Source: Curvivirga sp965219885 (GTDB lineage: Bacteria > Pseudomonadota > Alphaproteobacteria > UBA8366 > Aestuariispiraceae). Taken from it: a DNA stretch of 64,000 bases. How positions within the stretch are numbered: position 1 is the first letter of the stretch; the number at the start of each line of letters is the position of its first letter. A program made the translations under genes and the position numbers. The notes beneath the pieces are model-generated. The model made no database searches. It saw nothing but the letters and a program-made list of their open reading frames with translations, and had not been told where the DNA came from. Positions 18,141-26,262 of the stretch are shown one piece after another. The stretch is taken from assembly GCF_965219885.1 (NCBI RefSeq), contig NZ_CBDCOT010000009.1, positions 310,001 to 374,000 of the forward strand, read 5' to 3'.

Positions 18141-19469
18141 ATGAACAAAAGTTATCTCACAGCCCCGACATTGCCGGAAAAGATCCAAGCAGCGGTTATT
18201 GCGATAGCACCTATTTTGGTCATGATTATCAGCTTTTACTATTTCGACTATATCTCAATGGTCGCAGCCCTTTTAGTGGGCACATTATCAAGCGTCACCA
18301 TCTATATTCTTTCAAGCCTCAGCCTTGAGAGGGAATTTTATGTAAAACAACAGCTTTCTATCACGCAATCTGACCTTCAAAGCAGCCATCATGCCTTAGA
18401 TCAGCGTGCAGAGATGATTGAAAAGATGATTGATGGATTGCCTGATCCGTTAATCTTCATCAATAAGAAACATCGTTGTTTACGCCGTAATGCAACTGCC
18501 CGGGAATATTTTCCAAATCTTTCCCCCGGTCGACCACTCACATCCGTCTTACGTCATCCAGAGTTAATTGATGGTATTGATTATGTGCTGGATACGGGCG
18601 AAGCACAAACAGTGGCGATTGAATTACCCTCCAATGTCGCCACAAAAATGGAAGTTCGCATTCTGCCTATCGCGACAATTGGTGAGGATGGCAAAAACGA
18701 ACATTCTGCTATCCTGTTAGCCATGCAGGATGTGACCAAAGTGGAACGCAGTGAAGCCATGCGCGCCGATTTCGTTGCCAATGTAAGTCATGAATTACGT
18801 ACCCCATTGACCAGTTTGGTGGGATTTGCAGAAACCTTACTTGGCCCTGCTAAAGATGACGAAGAAGCACGTCTTCAGTTTTTGGGCATTATGCAAGAAC
18901 AAGCTGAACGTATGCTTCAAATCATTGAAGACTTATTATCCCTATCCCGTATTGAAGTGGACGAACATTCCCGCCCCACAGGGGATGTAGATATACGTGA
19001 TGCACTTCGCAAAACATGCGACACACTTAAGATGAAAGCGGACAAGAACCAAACCACACTTGATCTTAAGATCGCAGAAGATATTCCCTTGATTCAGGGG
19101 GATGAAGGACAGCTCATTCAAGTTTTCCAAAACTTAATAGATAACGCGATCAAATATGGTTCCGAAAACGGCGCCAAGAAAAATTCAATCGTTACCGTGA
19201 CGGTTCAAAATGTAGACGAAGATCATATTTCCGTGGCTATTGCTGATCAGGGTAAAGGTATACCTGAAGACAGCCTTCCAAGATTGACGGAACGTTTTTA
19301 TCGCGTCGACACTGCACGCTCTCGTGAAATGGGGGGAACAGGCCTTGGCTTGGCAATTGTAAAACATATTGTCAATCGACATCGTGGTAAGATGTATATC
19401 ACCAGCGAAGTTGATAAGGGCAGTTGTTTCAGTATCTCCCTCCCAATCCGATCTTCTATAATTTCTTAA
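18141..19469 (+). CDS. PhoR-like sensor histidine kinase
   Basis: A 442-residue membrane kinase. Two adjacent membrane segments (about residues 14-58) anchor it without a large outer domain, as in PhoR. A PAS domain (MIDGLPDPLIFINKKHRCLRRNATAREYFP) follows, then HisKA with His217 in NVSHELRTPLTSLVGFAETLL and an HATPase domain (NLIDNAIKYG; GGTGLGLAIVKHIVNRHRG). The FAETLL text after the His box is typical of PhoR, the phosphate-limitation kinase. What is missing is the usual partner set: no phoB, phoU or pst genes are nearby. It could be phoR separated from its regulon or a related PAS kinase with another role. It sits 35 nt after maeB. Confidence 0.85.
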   Translation: MNKSYLTAPTLPEKIQAAVIAIAPILVMIISFYYFDYISMVAALLVGTLSSVTIYILSSLSLEREFYVKQQLSITQSDLQSSHHALDQRAEMIEKMIDGLPDPLIFINKKHRCLRRNATAREYFPNLSPGRPLTSVLRHPELIDGIDYVLDTGEAQTVAIELPSNVATKMEVRILPIATIGEDGKNEHSAILLAMQDVTKVERSEAMRADFVANVSHELRTPLTSLVGFAETLLGPAKDDEEARLQFLGIMQEQAERMLQIIEDLLSLSRIEVDEHSRPTGDVDIRDALRKTCDTLKMKADKNQTTLDLKIAEDIPLIQGDEGQLIQVFQNLIDNAIKYGSENGAKKNSIVTVTVQNVDEDHISVAIADQGKGIPEDSLPRLTERFYRVDTARSREMGGTGLGLAIVKHIVNRHRGKMYITSEVDKGSCFSISLPIRSSIIS

Positions 19470-19559
19470 TTTCTATAACGTACTAACGTCATCCGACTTT
19501 CCATATTATCCGTCGTGAGCTCGTAAACTTTGCCGAGGATGATTATACATATCTCTTCT

Positions 19560-19593
19560 TGATAATTGTTATGTTATAACATAACAATTATCA
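19560..19593. promoter_or_regulatory. 34-bp perfect palindrome, candidate Zur (zinc repressor) operator
   Basis: Positions 19560-19593 are a perfect inverted repeat without spacer; its core, GTTATGTTATAACATAAC, has the form of zinc-uptake-regulator boxes of proteobacteria. It lies 58 bp before the start of a COG0523 GTPase gene, a classic Zur target. A TTGATA element at 19559-19564 would place the operator over the promoter. Confidence 0.8.
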
Positions 19594-19650
19594 TATCTTT
19601 CAACTGCCATAGTACCAGTTGATCAGGACGTAATTAGAGGATCGAGTAAA

Positions 19651-20886
19651 ATGAATGAAATGAGCCCATCCACCAACCGCCTTCCCGTAACTGTCCTATC
19701 CGGTTTCCTGGGCGCGGGTAAAACCACTCTCTTAAATCGTGTTCTAAACAATCGAGACAATAAACGCGTCGCAGTGATTGTTAATGATATGTCAGAGGTG
19801 AATATTGATGCAGATTTGGTGCGCGCCGATACAGAGCTTAGTCGTACAGATGAAACATTAGTTGAGATGTCTAATGGTTGTATCTGCTGTACTTTACGCG
19901 ATGATTTATTGCTTGAGGTTCGCCGATTGGCAGAAGAAGGTAAATTTGATTATCTCTTAATCGAGTCTACAGGTATTTCAGAGCCTCTTCCTGTTGCAGC
20001 AACATTTGATTTTCGTGATGAAGATGGTGTTAGCTTATCTGATGTTTCCAGATTGGATACAATGGTAACCGTTGTCGATGCTGTAAACCTATTGAAAGAC
20101 TATTCCTCACATGATTTTTTAAGTGACAGAGGAGAAACTTTAGGTGAAGAAGATGATCGTACTTTGGTTCATCTATTAACCGATCAAATCGAATTTGCAG
20201 ATGTGGTTATCCTCAACAAAGTCAGTGATGCAGGTACTGAAAATGTAGATGCGGCACGTAAAATCATTCGAAGTCTAAATGCAGATGCAAAGATTATTGA
20301 AACAGACCATTCAAATGTGGCCTCCGATAAAATACTGGATACAGGTTTATTCGATTATCAAAAAGCCCATGAACACCCAATGTGGGCAAAAGAATTATAT
20401 GGCTTCGCAGATCATACGCCAGAAACAGAAGAATATGGCATCACCTCTCATGTGTATCGGGCAAGACGCCCTTTCATTCCTGAACATATTCAATCTTTGT
20501 TAAATGGTGATTTACCGGGCGTCATTCGGGCAAAAGGGCATTTCTGGATTTCTACCCGCCCTGATTGGGTGCTGGAATTTTCTTTAGCGGGTGCACTTTC
20601 TAATATGTCCCCCCTCGGCAACTGGTGGGCGACAGTTCCTGAAGATAAGTATCCCGATAATGACGGTGCACGTAATTACAAAGAAAAGCATTGGCAGGAC
20701 CCATGGGGGGATCGCCGTCAGGAAATCGTATTCATTGGTTCTGGTATTAATTGGCCTGCATTAGAAGCAAGGTTAGATCAATGTCTTGTGCCTGAAGAAG
20801 AAGCAATCGGCCCTCATGATTTACCAGCATATGAAGATACATTCCCCATTTGGCGTCGTGTTGATGAGAGCGAACCAAACGAATAA
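19651..20886 (+). CDS. COG0523 (CobW/ZigA-type) GTPase, probable zinc metallochaperone
   Basis: A 411-residue GTPase of the COG0523 family, G3E class. Walker A is GFLGAGKTT (residues 18-26); the metal-binding CxCC motif is at Cys77, Cys79 and Cys80 (SNGCICCTLRDD); LLIESTGISEP is the switch/Walker B region and VILNKVSDA the nucleotide-specificity motif. The C-terminal half carries the CobW_C domain (GVIRAKGHFWISTRPDWVLEFSLAG). Members under Zur control, such as ZigA, YciC and ZagA, help supply zinc to essential enzymes during starvation. The palindrome directly upstream supports this role; cobalamin genes, which would point to CobW, are absent. A strong terminator follows. Confidence 0.9.
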   Translation: MNEMSPSTNRLPVTVLSGFLGAGKTTLLNRVLNNRDNKRVAVIVNDMSEVNIDADLVRADTELSRTDETLVEMSNGCICCTLRDDLLLEVRRLAEEGKFDYLLIESTGISEPLPVAATFDFRDEDGVSLSDVSRLDTMVTVVDAVNLLKDYSSHDFLSDRGETLGEEDDRTLVHLLTDQIEFADVVILNKVSDAGTENVDAARKIIRSLNADAKIIETDHSNVASDKILDTGLFDYQKAHEHPMWAKELYGFADHTPETEEYGITSHVYRARRPFIPEHIQSLLNGDLPGVIRAKGHFWISTRPDWVLEFSLAGALSNMSPLGNWWATVPEDKYPDNDGARNYKEKHWQDPWGDRRQEIVFIGSGINWPALEARLDQCLVPEEEAIGPHDLPAYEDTFPIWRRVDESEPNE

Positions 20887-20903
20887 CATTTCGATGGATT
20901 GGC

Positions 20904-20935
20904 AAAAAAGCCCTGAAATTTCTTTCAGGGCTTTT
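20904..20935. terminator. Bidirectional terminator between the GTPase and thiolase genes
   Basis: AAAAGCCCTGAAA and TTTCAGGGCTTTT pair over 13 bp between convergent genes, with A- and T-tracts on both sides. Confidence 0.85.
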
Positions 20936-20955
20936 CCTATTAACTCATCTAAAAC

Positions 20956-22143
20956 TTAAAGCTTTTCAATCACCAAGGCTATACCTTGACCGCCACCAAT
21001 ACACATGGTGATAAGGCCGTATTTACCACCAATACGTTCAAGTTCATAAACACATTTCAAGGTAATGATTGCCCCTGTGGCGCCAACCGGATGCCCTAAA
21101 GCCACGGCACCGCCATTTGGGTTTACTTTCTCAGAATCAAATCCTAAAGATTTGCTCACGGCCATAGCTTGAACGGCAAAAGCTTCATTGGATTCAATAA
21201 CATCCATATCTTCGACCTTTAAGCCCGCCTTTTCTAGCGCTTCTGGAACAGCTTCATTCGGGCCAAGCCCCATCACCTCTGGTGCAACACCACCGAAACC
21301 ATAAGACAGAATACGTGCTTTTGGCTTTAACCCACGTTTTTCTGCTTCATCCATAGTGGTAAGAACCAATGCTGCGGCTGCATCATTAATACCGGATGCA
21401 TTACCAGGTGTAACTTTACCATCTTTTTTAAAAGCTGCTTTTAGCTTACCCATATTTTCCATGGATGCATCCGCGCGTACATGTTCATCCGTATCAAAAG
21501 TCACCATCTGGCGTCCTTTTTTTACTTCCACAGGCACGATTTGAGATTTGAAATATCCCTGATCAATGGCATTTTGAGCTCGCTTATGACTTTCTACGGA
21601 ATATTCATCCATTTCTTCGCGGGAAATCTGATATTGATCAGAAATACGTTCTGCTGTCATGCCCATATGGCCACTGTCAAATGGGTCCGTTAAAACACCA
21701 ACGGTCATGTCCATCATGGACATATCACCCATTTTTTGCCCAAAACGTGCCTTCTGTGTGTAATAAACACCTTGGCTCATAGATTCTGCACCACCTGCCA
21801 ATGCGATTTTACTATCCCCTAAAGCTACCATTTGAACAGCAGAAATAATGGATTGAACGGAAGACCCGCACAGGCGATTCACGTTTAATGCCTTAGATGC
21901 ATTTTTTAATCCTGCTCGCAGTGCAATATCACGGCTTAAATAAGCATCTGCAGCTCCTGTTGGGATAATATGACCAATTACGCAATGATCAATATCTTCC
22001 GCTGCGACATTAGAACGTGCAATCGCTTCTTTTGCAGCTGCCTCCCCTAGTTCGGCTGGTGTTAAACCACTTAAACTACCACCAAAACCACCGATGGCCG
22101 TACGCGCGCCATCCAAAATTACAACGTCATTTACCGCTGACAT
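20956..22143 (-). CDS. Acetyl-CoA acetyltransferase (thiolase)
   Basis: A 395-residue thiolase that condenses two acetyl-CoA to acetoacetyl-CoA or runs the reverse cleavage. The catalytic residues are in place: nucleophile Cys92 (NRLCGSSVQSI), His351 (GHPVGATG) and Cys381 (CIGGGQGIA). Length and text match the PhaA/AtoB group. The start ATG has GGGAG about 8 nt upstream. No phaB, phaC or ketone-body genes are next to it, so whether it serves polyhydroxybutyrate, ketone bodies or fatty-acid oxidation is not decided by context. The gap to the divergent MttB-like gene is 231 bp. Confidence 0.93.
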   Translation of the reverse strand: MSAVNDVVILDGARTAIGGFGGSLSGLTPAELGEAAAKEAIARSNVAAEDIDHCVIGHIIPTGAADAYLSRDIALRAGLKNASKALNVNRLCGSSVQSIISAVQMVALGDSKIALAGGAESMSQGVYYTQKARFGQKMGDMSMMDMTVGVLTDPFDSGHMGMTAERISDQYQISREEMDEYSVESHKRAQNAIDQGYFKSQIVPVEVKKGRQMVTFDTDEHVRADASMENMGKLKAAFKKDGKVTPGNASGINDAAAALVLTTMDEAEKRGLKPKARILSYGFGGVAPEVMGLGPNEAVPEALEKAGLKVEDMDVIESNEAFAVQAMAVSKSLGFDSEKVNPNGGAVALGHPVGATGAIITLKCVYELERIGGKYGLITMCIGGGQGIALVIEKL

Positions 22144-22312
22144 TTTTGTCTCCCGTCATGTAATTATTTTGCATTGCACAAAAGACTACACAGCAATTTT
22201 CATTATGACAAGTGAATGGAATTTATCCTGAGCCTAATTAAAAACGAGAACATAGAGACAGATAGAAAATTAAGTCCATTTTCCTTCTACTATTACATAT
22301 GCTCACCGCATC

Positions 22313-22342
22313 TTGACTCTTATTAAATAATCATTTAATAAT
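22313..22342 (+). promoter_or_regulatory. Promoter overlapped by a 22-bp inverted repeat, upstream of the MttB-like gene
   Basis: TTGACT (22313-22318) and AATAAT (22337-22342) are 18 bp apart. An inverted repeat, TTATTAAAT (22320-22328) and ATTTAATAA (22333-22341) with a 4-nt spacer, fills the promoter. A repressor bound there would block polymerase. Its regulator is not evident nearby. Confidence 0.5.
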
Positions 22343-22374
22343 TATTTTAACAAAGTAAACGAAGGTATAGTGAG

Positions 22375-23919
22375 ATGGCAAAACGATTGGGACGTAAAGG
22401 CAAACGCGCAGCAGTTGCCGCAGAAGCAGAAAATCCGACTTTAAAATTCAAGGATAAAGGCCTAACGGACCAAATGCTGCAGCCATATAATCCTTTAACC
22501 CCGAAAGCCGTAACAGCAGTCATTGATGCGGCGATTGAAATTCTGGTCAATACAGGCATTGGCTTTGAAGCAGATGATGAAATTGCCCTCACCTATTTCC
22601 GTGATGCAGGATGTATTGTGAACGAAGAAGGATTAGTTAAATTTCCAGAAAAACTGATCCGTGACTCATTAGCAAGTTGTGCACGCACCATTAAGTTATG
22701 GAACCGTCCCGGAACTGAATATATCGATCTTGATCATCATCATACCTGGTTCTTTTCAGGCATGACGTGTATTCAGGTTTATGATGAAAAAGAAGAAAAA
22801 GGCGTTCGATCCAGCACTAAACAAGATCTTATAGAGATCACACGCTTGGTTGATGCCCTACCTAATATCGATGGCGCATGTGTCTCCTGCAAGATTGTCG
22901 AAGAATCCAACATTCATGGTGAGATAGATGAGTTTGCCGTGCTGGCTTCAAATACAACGAAACCGCTTGAATTTCTGTGTGAGTTTCCCGAAACCTTTGA
23001 TGTCGTGGTCGAGATGGCATCAGCTATTCGTGGTGGCAAAGATAAACTGGCTGAGAAACCTTACTTTGCGCAAGTTATCACACCGCTTCCGCTTTTTTAT
23101 GCAAAATCCCATACTCATCAAATCATCGAAGGCGTCAAAGCAGGCGTTCCGGTGGTGATAGGAACCGTGACCATGGGAGGCGCATCAGCCCCGATCACCT
23201 TAGCCGGCTGCCTCACACATGCCTTGGCTACTGATTTAGGTGCATTGGTATTAAGTCAACTGGTACAAGAAGGCTCTTATTGTATGCTTGGCTCTGATGT
23301 GTCTTTCATGGAAGCGGCCACGGGCGGATTGGGTGGCTTCAGCCAAATGTATCTAGGTGATCAAGCCATTTGTCAGGTTATGCGCAGCATGGATATGCCG
23401 TCAGCCACCGGCTTAGGCGGCTGGGCCGCCGCACGTCGATTTAATCAGGATGCAGTTTGGGAAATTTCTACGAATATGATGAGTGCTTTTTATGTACGTC
23501 CCGCAACCGTAGATTATTGCGGCTCCTTAGATGAAGGCATCACATACTCCAAACATGCCCTTGCCTTTTGTGACGAAATGATCGGTTTAATGCGAAAAAT
23601 GTGGGAAGGCATTCAAGTCGATGATGAAATGTTGGCCCGTGAGCTTTCTGCCGAAGCGGGACCGCTAGGGAATTATCTATCTCATCCCCATACAGCGAAA
23701 CATTGTCGCGAAGAATATTGGAATGCAAAATATTTTGGCGCAAATTACCCTATGAATTCGGGAAGCTTGCCAGATGAAGACCTGATTGAACGCATTGAAA
23801 ATGATATTCAACAAATTGAAAAAACACATCAAGCAGAACCGTTAGATCCTTTGATTTCCGCGGAAATTCAGGCAATCCAAGACAAGTTCAAAGAAACATA
23901 TTCAGTTAAGGCAGCCTAA
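22375..23919 (+). CDS. MttB-superfamily methyltransferase (non-pyrrolysine trimethylamine methyltransferase homolog)
   Basis: A 514-residue member of the trimethylamine methyltransferase family (MttB superfamily, COG5598). The N-terminus is Lys/Arg/Ala-rich; the barrel text includes GLTDQMLQPYNPLTPKAVTAVIDAA, VVIGTVTMGGASAPITLAG and ATGLGGWAAARRFNQDA. True MttB has pyrrolysine encoded by an in-frame TAG; here the frame is uninterrupted and ends in TAA, so it is the non-Pyl type, as for glycine-betaine methyltransferase MtgB. Characterised relatives move a methyl group from a quaternary amine to a corrinoid protein, but no corrinoid protein gene is present nearby. An FAD oxidoreductase gene follows after 97 bp, suggesting methylated-amine breakdown. 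The substrate is unknown. Confidence 0.85.
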   Translation: MAKRLGRKGKRAAVAAEAENPTLKFKDKGLTDQMLQPYNPLTPKAVTAVIDAAIEILVNTGIGFEADDEIALTYFRDAGCIVNEEGLVKFPEKLIRDSLASCARTIKLWNRPGTEYIDLDHHHTWFFSGMTCIQVYDEKEEKGVRSSTKQDLIEITRLVDALPNIDGACVSCKIVEESNIHGEIDEFAVLASNTTKPLEFLCEFPETFDVVVEMASAIRGGKDKLAEKPYFAQVITPLPLFYAKSHTHQIIEGVKAGVPVVIGTVTMGGASAPITLAGCLTHALATDLGALVLSQLVQEGSYCMLGSDVSFMEAATGGLGGFSQMYLGDQAICQVMRSMDMPSATGLGGWAAARRFNQDAVWEISTNMMSAFYVRPATVDYCGSLDEGITYSKHALAFCDEMIGLMRKMWEGIQVDDEMLARELSAEAGPLGNYLSHPHTAKHCREEYWNAKYFGANYPMNSGSLPDEDLIERIENDIQQIEKTHQAEPLDPLISAEIQAIQDKFKETYSVKAA

Positions 23920-24016
23920 CCAAACCAAAACATCGTTTTATAGACGTCATTTTAACCTTGTCAGTTCCAGCAAAAACCATTTAACGATAGAATGTTGTTT
24001 AGTAGATGGGGGAATT

Positions 24017-25117
24017 ATGGCTAAAAAATATGATTTTATTGTTATAGGTGGCGGCATCGCTGGGTTAGGTATTGCCACTTATCTATCTGAACATGGTACA
24101 ATTTGTGTTTTAGAACAAGAGGACAGTCTTGGATACCATTCTTCTGGCAGGTCCGCTGCGATCTTCATTCGCAATTATGGGAATAAGGCCTTAAAACAAC
24201 TTACCGCATCTTCAGAAACATTCTTTAACTCCCCAACAGGAATTGCAGATCATAGCCTTCTCTCACCACGCGGTGAGATGCTGATTGCCACTGAAAGCGA
24301 GTTAGAAGACTTAGAAGCATATTTAAGTGATGCAACAGCTATGGAGCGCCTGACAACCAAAGAAGCATGTGATCTTGTTCCTATTCTTAGGCCAGAAAAA
24401 ATTGCGGCTGCAGCCATAGAAACCGAAGCGCAAGACATCGATTCAGACCTTCTTCTTCAAGGATATATACGCCTCATTAAGTCGCGTGGTGGTCATATTA
24501 AAACCAAACAACCCGTAGAAAAAATAAATCATAAAAATGGGGTTTGGACACTGACCACCCCTGATGAAAATTACGAGACTCCAATTTTAATAAATGCGGC
24601 TGGGGCTTGGGCTGATCATATCGCAGATTTAGCTAATATCCCCCAGATTGGGTTAATGCCTAAACGACGGTCCATGGCTGTTATTCCCGCACCTAATGGG
24701 TATGATTCATCCGATTGGCCGCTTTTTGCATCCGCCAGCGAAGATTGGTACGCAAAACCCCAGGGAGATAAATTATATATCTCACCTGCCGATGAGGATA
24801 TCGTTGAGGCGCATGACGCATGGGCAGATGATATGGTACTAGCCGAAGGATTATATCGATATGAAGAAATGGTTACGACACCAGTTACACATGTCGAACA
24901 CAGCTGGGCTGGTTTACGCAATTTTGTTAAAGATAAAACACCAGTAGTTGGATTTGATAATCATGCAGATGGCTTCTTCTGGCTGGCTGGTCAAGGCGGT
25001 TACGGTATTCAAACAGCTCCGGCTCTTTCAGAGATTGCTAGTGATTTAATAACAAGTAAAACTGTCTCAATACCTAACGATTTACTGGGGGATCTCACTC
25101 CAAATCGACTTCGCTAA
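24017..25117 (+). CDS. FAD-dependent oxidoreductase of the DAO (glycine/D-amino acid oxidase) family
   Basis: A 366-residue flavoprotein. The dinucleotide-binding start is YDFIVIGGGIAGLGIATYLSEHG with Glu of VLEQE for the ribose; SSGRSAAIFIRNYG follows, and the C-terminal FAD-contact FFWLAGQGGYGIQTAPALSE closes the fold. The family oxidises amines such as D-amino acids, glycine or N-methylated glycines, so acting on a product of the upstream methyltransferase is plausible but not shown. The start is supported by GGGGGA about 7 nt upstream. It converges with and overlaps the PAS gene by 4 nt (shared stop region 25114-25117). Confidence 0.87.
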   Translation: MAKKYDFIVIGGGIAGLGIATYLSEHGTICVLEQEDSLGYHSSGRSAAIFIRNYGNKALKQLTASSETFFNSPTGIADHSLLSPRGEMLIATESELEDLEAYLSDATAMERLTTKEACDLVPILRPEKIAAAAIETEAQDIDSDLLLQGYIRLIKSRGGHIKTKQPVEKINHKNGVWTLTTPDENYETPILINAAGAWADHIADLANIPQIGLMPKRRSMAVIPAPNGYDSSDWPLFASASEDWYAKPQGDKLYISPADEDIVEAHDAWADDMVLAEGLYRYEEMVTTPVTHVEHSWAGLRNFVKDKTPVVGFDNHADGFFWLAGQGGYGIQTAPALSEIASDLITSKTVSIPNDLLGDLTPNRLR

Positions 25118-25602
25118 TCGCCTCTATTATCTAACAAATTACGATAATGATCCGCCTTGGTTTTCTTTTTCACAAATAAGGTCATCCCAAGAAGTTTATC
25201 TGCTCTTATTCCATCACTGCTCATGGGAAGCAAAAGACGATGATATGTCAGGTAACTCGTATTAATCCAATTCGCATCGCCTTCCGAATAGGAAGGCTCC
25301 AGAGACAAAACAACTTCGTCATAATCACGTTTCAAATCATTGGTACCACCATAAATCTCATCAAACGTCATACCCGTTACATCACGCCCCAACGCTTCAA
25401 CCAAGGCTGATCCAAATAAACGCATGCGATAATCAGGATAATCCTTCAAGACATCATACAAGAAAATATGTGGTAGCAATTTTGGAATATCCATAGGATG
25501 AAAATCGGATCGAGATGGCGCTAATCGCTCGCCCTTTATTTCACACCAATATTCATAGAGCGCGATTAATTCCGGCTCTTTTATCTTATTTATTATACTC
25601 AT
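25114..25602 (-). CDS. PAS-domain protein (PAS_5 type)
   Basis: A 162-residue protein resembling the alphaproteobacterial PAS_5 family: an opening helix ending in YEYWCEIKGERLAPSRSDFHPMDIPKLLPHIFLYDV, then YRMRLFGSALVEALGRDVTGMTFDEIY. These proteins contain only the sensory fold and no output domain; their function is generally unknown. I place the start at ATG 25602, with GGAG 6 nt upstream, and not at GTG 25614, because that GTG overlaps the ribosome site itself. Its stop codon overlaps the stop of the convergent oxidoreductase gene by 4 nt. Confidence 0.75.
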   Translation of the reverse strand: MSIINKIKEPELIALYEYWCEIKGERLAPSRSDFHPMDIPKLLPHIFLYDVLKDYPDYRMRLFGSALVEALGRDVTGMTFDEIYGGTNDLKRDYDEVVLSLEPSYSEGDANWINTSYLTYHRLLLPMSSDGIRADKLLGMTLFVKKKTKADHYRNLLDNRGD

Positions 25603-25719
25603 AAACCTCTCCACAGAGGTATTCTACTAACTCAGAATTAATAAAGTATAAAGATAAAATTTTTAGGGTTTCATTTAGTTTTTACTAATAAATTCAATAC
25701 ATTAAACTTATAATTTTAT

Positions 25720-26187
25720 TCAAAAAATGCCTGCTTCCAATCCTGCAGCCATTAATGTGCCAAGCTCTTCAGCCCTTGTGAGGAAACTTTCCTCCCATTC
25801 ACCTTTACACCAGACAGGGTCACAAATTGGCTTCCAACGCAAACCTTGAGTTGCAATAGAATCAATGGCTCTGATCGTGCCTGTTCCATCTAATCCAGCG
25901 CGTACCAATAAGCCATAGGGCATCGCTTGCTTTTCTTCCAACACACCATAATAGCAACGATCAAAGAAATCTTTCATCGCACCAGACATATAACCAAGAT
26001 TTTCAGTCGTACTTAAAATCACCCCATCTGCGGCTAAGACATCTTTGGAACTGGTCTCAAATGGCGTTAAAACGGTCACATCCACCCCATCAATATCTGG
26101 GTTGGAGGCTCCGCGTTCAATCGCATCACATAAAGCTTGTGTATTCGGGGATGGTATATGGGCAATGATTAAAAGTTTTTTTGTCAT
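25720..26187 (-). CDS. Flavodoxin-like FMN-binding protein
   Basis: A 155-residue protein with a flavodoxin-like fold: KLLIIAHIPSPNTQALCDAIERGA is the first strand and phosphate loop, GVILSTTENLGYMSGAMKDFFDRCYY the FMN-edge region typical of WrbA and NADPH-dependent FMN reductases. Partner and substrate are unknown. It lies between the PAS gene and hppD on the same strand but is separated from hppD by a terminator, so it probably has its own promoter in the 42 nt downstream of that hairpin or depends on read-through. Confidence 0.8.
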   Translation of the reverse strand: MTKKLLIIAHIPSPNTQALCDAIERGASNPDIDGVDVTVLTPFETSSKDVLAADGVILSTTENLGYMSGAMKDFFDRCYYGVLEEKQAMPYGLLVRAGLDGTGTIRAIDSIATQGLRWKPICDPVWCKGEWEESFLTRAEELGTLMAAGLEAGIF

Positions 26188-26229
26188 AACCTTAAGCTAT
26201 CGTGAGAAATTCATCCTCGCAAGCAGAAG

Positions 26230-26256
26230 AAAAAGGCCCTGTAGACAGGGCCTTTT
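26230..26256 (-). terminator. hppD terminator
   Basis: AAAAGGCCCTGT and ACAGGGCCTTTT form a 12-pair stem, 6 nt after the hppD stop, with T-run on the minus strand. Confidence 0.85.
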
Positions 26257-26262
26257 ATTTGG

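Noticed and set aside
22375..23919. Pyrrolysine-containing trimethylamine methyltransferase
   Set aside because: The frame has no internal TAG and ends in TAA; no pyl genes are seen.
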